DNA from: Bacteroidota bacterium | GTDB taxonomy: Bacteria > Bacteroidota > Bacteroidia > Chitinophagales > Chitinophagaceae | Reading direction: 5' to 3' | Assembly (NCBI GenBank): GCA_023391315.1 | Contig: JAEWBD010000415.1 | Span: 1-13,848, forward strand | Length of the DNA stretch: 13,848 bases | In this document: one piece after another, positions 6,879 to 13,848 of the stretch | Layout: each line of letters opens with the position of its first letter | How positions within the stretch are numbered: position 1 is the first letter of the stretch | Notes under the pieces: generated by a model | The model's input: the letters and a program-made list of their open reading frames with translations, nothing else | What the model was told of the DNA's origin: nothing | The model's database searches: none | Position numbers and translations under genes: made by a program

Positions 6879-7931
6879 ATGAAAAGAACCAATATCGCCG
6901 CATGCGCATGCATGCTCTTACTGCTCAATTCCTGCATAAAAGAAACCGCAGACATAAACCAGGTATCATCAAATAAAAACAGCCTGGCCTCATCCACCGA
7001 CGGGCCTGTAAAAACGCCCGGCATAGACTGGGCTTCCACAACCAAAACACAATTTATAGCCAATGCAGATGGCAATGGCACGGCTGAATTCACGCTGAAC
7101 TTTGCGGCAAAGAAACCAGGCATACAAATACAGGCATTTACCTTTCTTGCGTATGAAACGAATGAAAATGATGTATTGTCAATTTTCACAAAAGATATAC
7201 CTGCCTTTTTCAGCCCCACATCTTATTATGGACAAGCTAAAGCTATTACCACCATCAACGGCACCGATATTGAATTACCTGGTGATGGCAGTATGGTACC
7301 GGTTACATTCACTATTCATTACAATGTGCCTTCAGTAATAGGCAATGTAAAAAGCGGCGACACTGTTTCTGTGCAGTTGATCAGTATTGATTTCGTTAAT
7401 AAAACAAGCCCTTATATTTTATTGCAAAGCCTTGCTTCTCCGCTGTCACCGCAAATGATGATAACAGGCGCCAGGCCCCAATTAGGACTTAATATATATG
7501 ATCCCGACGTTTTGCATTTGGGCTTAACCCGCATAATGGAACTTCAATATATTTCCAAAGGCGGCTCGCTGGGCATTAATAATTTACCATTGCATATTAA
7601 CTGTTCAAACACAAGGATAAGAAACAAACTGATTGTTAAAGATGAATATGGCCAAACGATAAATACAACAACCGTGCGTGATGGAGACAACTATATGATA
7701 CATTTCACGCAAGACTATAACCTGAATGGAATAAATACGCATACTTTTTATGTATATGCCAGTGTTTATCTCATGTATGGTCATGCATCAATACGCACCA
7801 AACTGCAACCCGCTTCTTCCTTTGCATGGATGGATATTGCAGGCGGCCAAACCATGCCTTTTACAAATGAAAACGAAGTTTATTATCGTGATTATCCAAA
7901 AGGGCTGGTAACGGTTACGAAGAATTATTGA
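6879..7931 (+). CDS. Uncharacterised 350-residue lipoprotein, copy 1 (intact)
   Basis: I do not recognise the family. The frame is open from an ATG at 6747, but I start at ATG 6879 because it yields a clean lipoprotein signal: MKRT, a hydrophobic stretch, and lipobox LNSC with C19, followed by IKE. The start at 6747 would bury this signal and overlap the promoter. After a Ser/Thr-rich linker the mature part looks all-beta: TTKTQFIANADGNGTAEFTL, then GDTVSVQLISIDF mid-protein, and a more conserved C-terminal half (MMITGARPQLGLNIYDPDVL, NLPLHINCSNTRIRNKLIVK, ASIRTKLQPAS). The codon before the stop is TAT, and the stop is TGA followed in frame by TAG and TGA. A paralog of exactly equal length lies at 12566-13618. 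Surface exposure is likely from the lipoprotein features. Binding or adhesion is possible, but nothing in the sequence shows it. Confidence 0.85.
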   Translation: MKRTNIAACACMLLLLNSCIKETADINQVSSNKNSLASSTDGPVKTPGIDWASTTKTQFIANADGNGTAEFTLNFAAKKPGIQIQAFTFLAYETNENDVLSIFTKDIPAFFSPTSYYGQAKAITTINGTDIELPGDGSMVPVTFTIHYNVPSVIGNVKSGDTVSVQLISIDFVNKTSPYILLQSLASPLSPQMMITGARPQLGLNIYDPDVLHLGLTRIMELQYISKGGSLGINNLPLHINCSNTRIRNKLIVKDEYGQTINTTTVRDGDNYMIHFTQDYNLNGINTHTFYVYASVYLMYGHASIRTKLQPASSFAWMDIAGGQTMPFTNENEVYYRDYPKGLVTVTKNY

Positions 7932-8086
7932 TAGTGAAAAGCATGGCTTCGACTGGTTATTGAGACAGCAAAGCCAATCTTAAATTCTTCAAACAAAATG
8001 TAAATGATTTCTGCATGTAGAATTTATTTCATAGGTTTATTACGCCAACTGTATACCGTATTAAAAAACGGATTTAGAAACCCTGA

Positions 8087-10105
8087 ATGAAGAAAACTAT
8101 TTTATATTCGCTCTTTTTTCTACCCGTATCGCTCTTTGCACAAGAGCATCAAATTGATTCTTTGCAAAACGCCTTAAAAACTGCAAAGCAAGATACAAAC
8201 AGGGTTAAGATTTTAAACAGTATTGCCGCCAATTATCTTCAGGTGCCTCCTAACTACAAGAAAGCCTTGCCATTTGCCGAAGAGTCATTAGCCTTGAGTA
8301 AACAGTTGAATTATAAAAAAGGTTTAGCCCGCGCCTATAATAATCTTGGATTGATCTATGGGTATTTTGGTTTCTATACGAAGGCGCTTAATAGCTATTT
8401 AAATAAACTGAAAATTTGGGAAGCTTTAAAAGACTCGGCAAAGATTATCGAATCATACTATAATCTTTCATCCCAATATTCATTGCAGAAAAATTATGGC
8501 AAAGCGCTGGAAACAGATTTAATGATAAACAAAATAGTAGAAGCGAATAAAAATGAGAATGACCTTATGACAATGTCATGGAGATTAAGAACTGACTACT
8601 TTAATATTTGTAAAAAAGCGATTTCCCGAAGTGATTCGATCAGTGCGAATTATAATTACACCAAAGCAATAGAATTTGCTTTGAAAGCGAAAAACCTTGC
8701 TAAAGAAATGGGCGACAGCAATAATATTGCCTTCTTTTATAATTGCCTGGGATACATTTACGACAAATGTAATCTCTGTGACCAAAGCAATATGTTAACC
8801 GGAACCCGCCTGATAAAAGCAAATTTATATGATAGCGCTAAAAATGAATTTCTCGCATCAGTTGAAATATACAAAAAGCTGAATAACAAAGAAGGCATTC
8901 TTACAAGCTACATAAGCCTAGGACTCTTTCACAGGAACCAAGGAGACTTATTAGTTAAAACTAACAGGACATCCGCAGCAAATAATAATTATAAAAAATC
9001 ATTGCAATATTATTTACAAGCATTTAAGGGCATTAAAGAGCTTGGATATAAACATGGGCTTGCCTCCTTCAATAAAGAAGTAGGAACTGCTTACCTTAAG
9101 TTAGGCAATACCAAAAATGCAGAACCGCACCTTTTAAATGCAGCAATTATATTTAAGGAAATTGGGTATAAAGAGGGAGCAAAAGAAAGCTACGAATTAC
9201 TTTCGAATGTAGCCTTAAAGAATCAAAACTATAAGAAGGCTTTTGAATATTACAGGGACTTTTCTAATCTAAAGGATTCTTTGATCAACGAAGAAAGTGT
9301 AAAGCAATTAACTGAAATGGAAATAAAATATGAAACTGAAAAAAAAGATCTTAAAATAAAAATATCAAAGCAGGAAATAGAAGAAGAAAAGAAGAACAAT
9401 AAATACCTGATGCTGGGTACAATTGCTTCGGTTATGATTTTAATATTTATTTCGTATTTGCTGGTTAACATGCGGAAGCAAAACAAGGCGCTGGCTAAAG
9501 AAAGGGTGGCAACGTCAAACCTTATGGGTATAATGCGGCATGAGACAGCCCGACAGTTCAGCAATTTGTCACTATCCCTGCAAAAAATATTATCAGTAAA
9601 AGAACCAAAATTACAGGTAAACAAAGCTATTGTAGAGGTGAAATCCAAAGCACTGTTGTATAGCTCCCTATTTATGTCCGAAGGAAAGGCGCTTATATCC
9701 TTCAAAAAAAGTGTGGAAGAATTATTTATTTATAATTACAGCAGGCATTTAATAGATAAAGACATAAAGTTTGAGGTGACCGGGGATTTAGATATTACGA
9801 TTAACGGTGAAGAATATCTTTTTGAATACTTGAATGAACTTATAAGTAATTCACTGGAGCATGCATTTCAAAATATTGTTGAGCCAGTTATAAAAATCAG
9901 TATAGAACAAACAAAAGATAATATAACTATTGAATACTATGATAACGGATGTGGAATAACAAACTTCCATAAATTAATAAACCCAGGCAAAGGTATGTAC
10001 TATATTAAACTGCTTGCAGAAGATAACATGAATGCACGGCTAAAAACAGATTTCAGTAGTGGAAGTAAATTTATTTTAATACTTCCTGCTAACAATGCAA
10101 AATAA
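8087..10105 (+). CDS. TPR-containing membrane sensor histidine kinase
   Basis: A 672-residue protein with the architecture common in Bacteroidota: signal peptide (1-19, ending SLFAQ), periplasmic TPR-like helical repeats (about 40-400, e.g. ARAYNNLGLIYGYFGFYTKA, EVGTAYLKLGNTKNAEPHL), a charged coiled coil (400-440), one membrane helix (about 440-461) and a cytoplasmic kinase. The ATPase domain has the N-box NELISNSLEHAF (583-594), G1 box DNGCG (619-623) and a G2-like GKGM (634-637). The likely phosphoacceptor is H485 in GIMRHETARQFSNL. This sits where HisKA_2 kinases have HHRVKNNLQ, so the H-box is divergent and lacks the KNN part. The TPR region probably senses a periplasmic or protein signal. 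The response regulator gene follows after 2 bp, so they are surely co-transcribed and a cognate pair. Confidence 0.9.
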   Translation: MKKTILYSLFFLPVSLFAQEHQIDSLQNALKTAKQDTNRVKILNSIAANYLQVPPNYKKALPFAEESLALSKQLNYKKGLARAYNNLGLIYGYFGFYTKALNSYLNKLKIWEALKDSAKIIESYYNLSSQYSLQKNYGKALETDLMINKIVEANKNENDLMTMSWRLRTDYFNICKKAISRSDSISANYNYTKAIEFALKAKNLAKEMGDSNNIAFFYNCLGYIYDKCNLCDQSNMLTGTRLIKANLYDSAKNEFLASVEIYKKLNNKEGILTSYISLGLFHRNQGDLLVKTNRTSAANNNYKKSLQYYLQAFKGIKELGYKHGLASFNKEVGTAYLKLGNTKNAEPHLLNAAIIFKEIGYKEGAKESYELLSNVALKNQNYKKAFEYYRDFSNLKDSLINEESVKQLTEMEIKYETEKKDLKIKISKQEIEEEKKNNKYLMLGTIASVMILIFISYLLVNMRKQNKALAKERVATSNLMGIMRHETARQFSNLSLSLQKILSVKEPKLQVNKAIVEVKSKALLYSSLFMSEGKALISFKKSVEELFIYNYSRHLIDKDIKFEVTGDLDITINGEEYLFEYLNELISNSLEHAFQNIVEPVIKISIEQTKDNITIEYYDNGCGITNFHKLINPGKGMYYIKLLAEDNMNARLKTDFSSGSKFILILPANNAK

Positions 10106-10107
10106 AA

Positions 10108-10935
10108 ATGGCTACAATATTATTGATAGAAGATAATCCCCGTCATTTCGATGCAATGGAGAAATACCTGGAATTTTTAGGGCACCGCGTTATTCGAAGA
10201 GAAAATAAATTGCCCCTCAGAAGTTATGATGATGCAATGTGGGCTTTCCATTACATTCATTTAATTGATATTGCCTTACTTGATATAGCCATAAAAGGAG
10301 AAAAAAACGGGATTGATATTGCGCAATTTATTCTTCAAAGCAAACTTCCCATTAAAATTGTTTTTACAACATACCTGCTAAATGAAAAAATCGCTTCTGA
10401 AATAGCATGGATAGGGCCCCAGTTTTCGGTAATTCCCAAAATAAACAATATGCTTAACCAGCAGGTTTTTAATTTTGAATTACAAAAGCATCTTTCCCCC
10501 TCTAATCCTTTGCAACAAATAATTGTTGACAACATTTTCATTTCTGCTCACCAGGTAAACCCAAACCGTGATATTAAAAGTCAAATGCTTACAAAGGGAT
10601 ACAAGTATAGCACAAAAGCAGTTAATAAAAACCTCATCCAATGTATTAGAGCCGGCAGCAAATGGGGTATTCCTAAAAACTATTCTCTATTCCTGAACAC
10701 AAATATTAAAGAAGCGTATCTGGTTCATGCGTCACTTGAGAAAGTAAAAAGAACCAATTTAGATAACCGCTTTGTACAAGTTAACGAAAACACTTGTGTT
10801 AATCTTTACTTTTATGAGGGGCTAAGTGATGAGTCGAACAAATATGAAGTACTGATTGCAGCCTATCCATATGAGGTAACTAAAAAATACAAGGCCGATT
10901 TTAAGCATCGGCTCGCCATGTATAAAATGCAATAG
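10108..10935 (+). CDS. Response regulator: receiver domain plus divergent LytTR-like output domain
   Basis: A 275-residue protein encoded 2 bp after the kinase. Residues 1-125 are a receiver domain with all key residues: E8/D9 in LLIEDN, phosphoacceptor D59 (IALLDIAIKG), T87 (IVFTTYL) and K111 (VIPK). The remaining 150 residues are not an OmpR or NarL type helix-turn-helix domain. They resemble a LytTR DNA-binding domain in outline: LIQCIRAGSK (176-185) for the dI.yIea strand, AYLVHASLEKVK (203-214) for the SL.e.. helix, RFVQVNENTCVNL (221-233) in place of the usual FiRvHrSyiVNl, and PYEVTKKYKADFKHRL (254-269) for the VSrrYk..l end. The usual HRS signature is lost, so DNA specificity or even DNA binding is uncertain. 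Lipoprotein genes on both sides are plausible targets by position only. Confidence 0.85.
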   Translation: MATILLIEDNPRHFDAMEKYLEFLGHRVIRRENKLPLRSYDDAMWAFHYIHLIDIALLDIAIKGEKNGIDIAQFILQSKLPIKIVFTTYLLNEKIASEIAWIGPQFSVIPKINNMLNQQVFNFELQKHLSPSNPLQQIIVDNIFISAHQVNPNRDIKSQMLTKGYKYSTKAVNKNLIQCIRAGSKWGIPKNYSLFLNTNIKEAYLVHASLEKVKRTNLDNRFVQVNENTCVNLYFYEGLSDESNKYEVLIAAYPYEVTKKYKADFKHRLAMYKMQ

Positions 10936-11127
10936 CATCCCCTTAAATTTTACTTCTGTCACCTCTGTATTAATTGTTTAAATTTTTTTGTTTACTTGCT
11001 GTAAATAATACCTGCAGAATAACACTAATTGCAATTAAGGTAATTCTTTTATCCTTATCAATAACCCAGGGATAAACCAAAAAATCCTTTTTTATGAAAC
11101 TAATACTCTCAAAAAATTATTAATGCT
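10936..11127 (+). promoter_or_regulatory. Intergenic region before the HpaA-like lipoprotein gene, with a motif shared with 12004-12030
   Basis: No gene or clear terminator is seen in these 192 A/T-rich bases. GTAAATAATACCTGCAG (11001-11017) followed by TTGCAAT (11029-11035) recurs in slightly altered form before the next lipoprotein gene. A TTTG at 10987-10990 lies 18 nt before TACCTGCA, which matches a -7 box poorly. The shared block may be a promoter variant or operator. Confidence 0.3.
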
Positions 11128-11880
11128 ATGAGAAAGATTTATCTGTTATCATGTATAACATCTATGCTTTTATTCACAAATTGTGGTTCAACTAAACATG
11201 CCACAAGTAATGACCCAAAAATTCCTGCAACGTTTGACTATTCTCCACCATCAAGAGGGCAAGTAGGTTCAGCTAATCTTACAATAGCATTGGTTAGAGC
11301 AAAATATGTTGGTAATAAAAAAGCTGATTTTTATGCTTCACCCTTTAAAGAAATGGCAGCAAGCATGGGCGACGACTTTGAAGAACTACTGACTGCAAAG
11401 GGTTTTACAGTACGCGGACCATTTGGTTCAAGAGACGAAATGGTTTATAATGATAAATTAAACACAGATTTTGCACTTGATGTCGACATTGATATGGACC
11501 AATCTCAATACAACATGCGCAATGTATACAATCAGGGTTTCGGTATCTACGTTCCGGCAAGTTGGAAAACTTTCGGCCAGATAATACTGAATGGCAAATT
11601 AGTTCTTACGGCCTCCTCACCTCAATATGGAGAAAAAATTTGGAAGAAAAGTATAGCAATAGATCCGGCAACTTTTACATACGCAAGCAATATAAAATTT
11701 GCTCGTGAACCAAGCATGAGTGACTTGTTAAATGACGATAATAAAGTTTATAATTCTTTGACCAGAGAATTACAAAATTATTATCAGCAAGCATTAAATC
11801 TTGCCTGGAAGCAAATAGAAGTTTTAGAAATGAAAAGTGTAGCTGATCAGGCAAAGAAAGCGGATAAGAAAAGTAGTTAA
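11128..11880 (+). CDS. Lipoprotein, possibly related to the HpaA/NLBH family
   Basis: A 250-residue predicted lipoprotein with signal peptide and cysteine at C19 (LLFTNC), followed by GSTKHA. From memory of the Helicobacter HpaA (neuraminyllactose-binding haemagglutinin, PF05211) layout, several blocks match in order: an opening strand with LTIALVRAKYVGNKK, a helix ending DDFEELLTAKGFTVRGPFGS then DEMVYNDK, an acidic strand FALDVDIDMD, GKLVLTASSPQYGEKIWKKS and a closing helix NYYQQALNLAWKQIEVLEMK. The resemblance is weak at sequence level and would need a profile search. Function is unknown; HpaA itself is a surface lipoprotein linked to adhesion. The C-terminus is lysine-rich. The gene lies 192 bp after the response regulator gene and appears to have its own upstream signals, so it may be a regulated neighbour rather than part of the operon. 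Confidence 0.8.
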   Translation: MRKIYLLSCITSMLLFTNCGSTKHATSNDPKIPATFDYSPPSRGQVGSANLTIALVRAKYVGNKKADFYASPFKEMAASMGDDFEELLTAKGFTVRGPFGSRDEMVYNDKLNTDFALDVDIDMDQSQYNMRNVYNQGFGIYVPASWKTFGQIILNGKLVLTASSPQYGEKIWKKSIAIDPATFTYASNIKFAREPSMSDLLNDDNKVYNSLTRELQNYYQQALNLAWKQIEVLEMKSVADQAKKADKKSS

Positions 11881-12080
11881 AAAATGCGCCGACATTGTAT
11901 GAGATAATTCTGTTGCACGGCAGAAAAACTAAACGATTTTATCCGCTTTAGACAGGTGATTCAGATAAGTTATCTCTTCTTTTTCAACTTGCATATATAT
12001 GGCGTAAATATTAATACCTGTAGTTGCAATCACTTCACTAAAACCTAAACTAAATTCTAAAAAATATAAATACTCTAAAA
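11881..12080 (+). promoter_or_regulatory. Intergenic region before the small lipoprotein gene, with the shared motif
   Basis: No gene is seen here. GTAAATATTAATACCTGTAG with TTGCAAT directly after it (12004-12030) is a close copy of the block at 11001-11035. TTG at 11989-11991 could serve as a -33 element. A weak hairpin, TTCTG/CAGAA around 11909-11926, is not a convincing terminator, so read-through from the gene before is possible. Confidence 0.3.
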
Positions 12081-12536
12081 ATGAAAAAAGCAATATTCTC
12101 TTCAATTGTAATAGTCTTATTCATTTCTGCATGTTCCAAAGACAGTGACCCACCAAATGGTAGTGATAACTCAATTCAAAAGCAAATTGTAAATACAAAA
12201 TGGTATTATGATAGTACTGTATTTTGGAATGAAGATGCAGGGTTTGACGACATTCTGGATTACAACAATTATAATCAAAAAACTTATTTATATTTTGGTG
12301 AAGATTCTACAATAACAGAGTACTATTGGACCGGGGTAACATATAAAACAACCAGTTATCCTTATGTTTGGAATGGAGACGTTTTAGTTTGTGATTATGA
12401 TTTTTTAGAAGATTCTGATTTTCCTTATATTCAAATCAAGGGTAATCAATTGATTTTTGGTGAAGTTCCTACACTTCCCCGTAAGACTGATACATCAGGA
12501 CAGATTGAATTACTTTGGTGGTACTATCACAGATAA
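12081..12536 (+). CDS. Small lipoprotein, lipocalin-like
   Basis: A 151-residue predicted lipoprotein: MKKAIF, a hydrophobic core and lipobox ISAC with C18. The residues after it, SKDSD, agree with the Bacteroidota surface-export signal. The mature part (about 130 residues) is rich in Tyr, Trp and Asp. It begins after a short linker with IVNTKWYYDST, followed by alternating strands (TYLYFGEDSTITEYYW, YPYVWNGDVLVCDY, YIQIKGNQLIFGE). That rhythm, with the tryptophan opening the first strand, is like the lipocalin-like domains of many small Bacteroidota lipoproteins, but no specific signature is visible and no ligand can be named. The gene starts only 200 bp after the HpaA-like gene and ends 29 bp before lipoprotein copy 2, so it is very likely co-transcribed with the latter. 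Confidence 0.8.
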   Translation: MKKAIFSSIVIVLFISACSKDSDPPNGSDNSIQKQIVNTKWYYDSTVFWNEDAGFDDILDYNNYNQKTYLYFGEDSTITEYYWTGVTYKTTSYPYVWNGDVLVCDYDFLEDSDFPYIQIKGNQLIFGEVPTLPRKTDTSGQIELLWWYYHR

Positions 12537-12565
12537 CGATATTTTAAACCAAACTTTTTAAACTT

Positions 12566-13618
12566 ATGAAAACGATCCTTACCATTGCATGCGCATTCTT
12601 TTTGCTCAATTCCTGCAAAAAAGAAACTACAGGCAGCAGCCTTTCTTCAACCCATGAAAGCAATGTTATAACAGCAACTGCCGGCCCGGTTAAAGCGCCC
12701 AAAATTGTAATGGCATCCACTACCAAAAGCCAGTTTATTGTAAATGCAGATGGCAGTGGTTATGCAGATCTTACCTTGAGCTTTGCATCGAAAAAGCCTG
12801 GTATTGGTATTATTGATTTTAGGTTTACAGCTTATTAAACAAATAATAACGATGCCTTATTTATTCAGGAAGTGGACGTATTTGGCAGTTCAGCGCCGGC
12901 CTTTTTTCAACCATATGATGAGCATGCTGCAGGTGCTACCTTAACCGCAGGTGTTTACTGGCTTCCGAATGATGGCAGTTCAATACCCATAACCTTCAGA
13001 GTATACTATAATACGCCTTCCGCTTCGTCATCTGTACATTCCGGCGACACTGTTTCCATACAACTACACAGCATAAATTATATCTCCAATACAAAGCCCT
13101 CTATATACGGAGAATCCCTAATGTCCCCACTTTCACCAGAAATGATGATAACAGGCGCTAAACCCCAGTTAGGCTTAAATATTTACGACCCCGATGTTTT
13201 GCATATTGGCTTAACACGGATACTTGAATTGCTATATCTTTCACAAGGCGGTTCAATAGGCATCAATAATTTGCCATTGGTTATAAACTGTTCCAATACA
13301 AAGATCAGGAACAAGCTTATTGTTAAAGATGAAAACAATCAGACTGTAAATACTACAACAGTACGCAATGCAAATAACTATACAATACAGTTTCCAGAAA
13401 ATTATAACCTGAATGGTATAAACGCTCACACTTTTTATATATACGCTAATGTTTATCAAATGAACGGGCAGGCTTCAATACGCACCAAGCTGCAACCCGC
13501 TTCTGCATTTTCATGGACCGATATCGCCGGCGGTAGAACAACGCCCTTTACAACTGAAAATGCAATCTATTATCGCGATTATCCAAAAGGGGTGGTAACG
13601 ATAACAAAGAATTATTGA
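12566..13618 (+). pseudogene. 350-residue lipoprotein, copy 2, interrupted by one in-frame stop codon
   Basis: This is the paralog of the lipoprotein at 6879-7931. Both span exactly 1053 bases. It starts MKTILT with lipobox LNSC (C17) and KKE. Codon 91 (12836-12838) is TAA, where copy 1 has GAA (FLAYETNEND against FTAY-stop-TNNND). The frame then continues without shift to the same C-terminus and to the same in-frame TGA-TAG-TGA stops. One G-to-T change explains the break. The downstream part carries many silent differences from copy 1 and few amino-acid changes, so the gene was under selection until recently. If translated as it stands, it yields a 90-residue lipoprotein lacking the conserved half. 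A GTG at 12872 could open the rest, but without a signal peptide. A recent null mutation, a sequencing error, or a read-through stop are the options. Homology continues about 11 bp past the stop (TAGTGAAAAGC). Confidence 0.85.
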
Positions 13619-13644
13619 TAGTGAAAAGCTCATTAAAAAAATTT

Positions 13645-13684
13645 AGCCACAGATGCACAGATGAAGATCTGTGCATCTGTGGCT
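13645..13684. terminator. Perfect 18-bp hairpin, bidirectional terminator built from a doubled octamer
   Basis: AGCCACAGATGCACAGAT (13645-13662) and its exact complement (13667-13684) enclose the tetraloop GAAG. An A-run precedes and TTTTATAT follows, so it can act on both strands between the lipoprotein copy 2 and the convergent gene at 13697. Each arm contains the octamer CACAGATG (13648-13655, 13656-13663) in tandem. Similar 'GCCACAGAT...ATCTGTGGC' hairpins recur in many environmental bacterial genomes (from memory, not checked here), so it may also be a dispersed repeat. Confidence 0.85.
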
Positions 13685-13696
13685 TTTATATAAGTA

Positions 13697-13848
13697 TCAA
13701 AACTTTTCAATCACTCCCAAACCAAACAAGGCGAAATCATACTTGACAGGATCACTGGCATCAAATTTTTTAAGCAGCTCTGTTAATTCAACTGCGGCAT
13801 TCCAATCGGTTTGTTTGCGTTGCAATAAATTCAAACGCGTGGCAACCC
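13697..13848 (-). CDS. TIGR02757 (DUF2400) family protein, C-terminal fragment at the window edge
   Basis: The minus strand is open from the right edge to a TGA at 13697-13699 and encodes 49 residues ending KYDFALFGLGVIEKF. That ending, with LNLLQRKQTDWNAAVELTEL before it, is the characteristic C-terminus of the TIGR02757/DUF2400 (PF09674) family, a Bacteroidota-rich family of about 250 residues with no assigned function. The start and most of the gene lie outside the window. It converges on the lipoprotein block, separated by the hairpin at 13645-13684. Confidence 0.8.
   Translation of the reverse strand, partial: VATRLNLLQRKQTDWNAAVELTELLKKFDASDPVKYDFALFGLGVIEKF

Noticed and set aside
7942..7981. 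GGCTT...CTG / CAG...AAGCC inverted repeat after lipoprotein copy 1 as a terminator
   Set aside because: The stem is short and bulged and no T-run follows; too weak to call.
9250..9705. 151-codon minus-strand frame inside the sensor kinase gene
   Set aside because: It is antisense to the coiled-coil, membrane and H-box region of a clear gene and has no support of its own.
12872..13618. Independent 248-codon gene starting at GTG 12872
   Set aside because: It is in the same frame as the preceding lipoprotein fragment and aligns with the middle of copy 1; without a signal peptide it is better seen as the remainder of an interrupted gene.

Overview
The window looks like chromosomal DNA of a Bacteroidota bacterium, most likely a Chitinophagaceae-type member. 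It has a type IX secretion C-terminal sorting domain, several lipoproteins with acidic/lysine residues after the lipid cysteine, A/T-rich leaders without clear Shine-Dalgarno sites, and -7 boxes of the TAnnTTTG type. The genus call is inference. I see no tRNA, rRNA, CRISPR array, transposase or phage gene.

Left part (1-5878), mostly housekeeping. The end of a secreted delta-60 repeat protein (+) converges across a bidirectional terminator on a minus-strand carB that encodes only the N-terminal half of carbamoyl-phosphate synthase large subunit. A small YjdJ-type GNAT gene (+) diverges from carB and converges on ruvB (-). A palindrome-rich intergenic stretch separates ruvB from a SAM methyltransferase gene (-), which diverges from a stand-alone class I glutamine amidotransferase gene (+).

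Right part (5992-13618), all on the plus strand and rich in envelope genes. In order: a head-GIN (DUF2807) lipoprotein with a strong terminator; an unrecognised 350-residue lipoprotein (copy 1); a tightly coupled two-component pair (periplasmic TPR sensor kinase, then a response regulator with a LytTR-like output domain, 2 bp apart); an HpaA-like lipoprotein; a small lipocalin-like lipoprotein; and a second copy of the 350-residue lipoprotein. The second copy has exactly the same codon count but carries one in-frame TAA at codon 91. A perfect 18-bp hairpin ends this block and faces the 3' end of a minus-strand TIGR02757/DUF2400-family gene that runs off the window.

How the genes may work together: the two-component pair is bracketed by two paralogous lipoproteins and followed by two more lipoproteins. 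This suggests an envelope-sensing locus with surface lipoproteins as outputs or ligands, but that link rests on position only. The observations most worth checking are the half-length CarB, the single-nonsense lipoprotein paralog, the unusual phosphoacceptor region of the kinase, and the structured intergenic element at 4262-4400.
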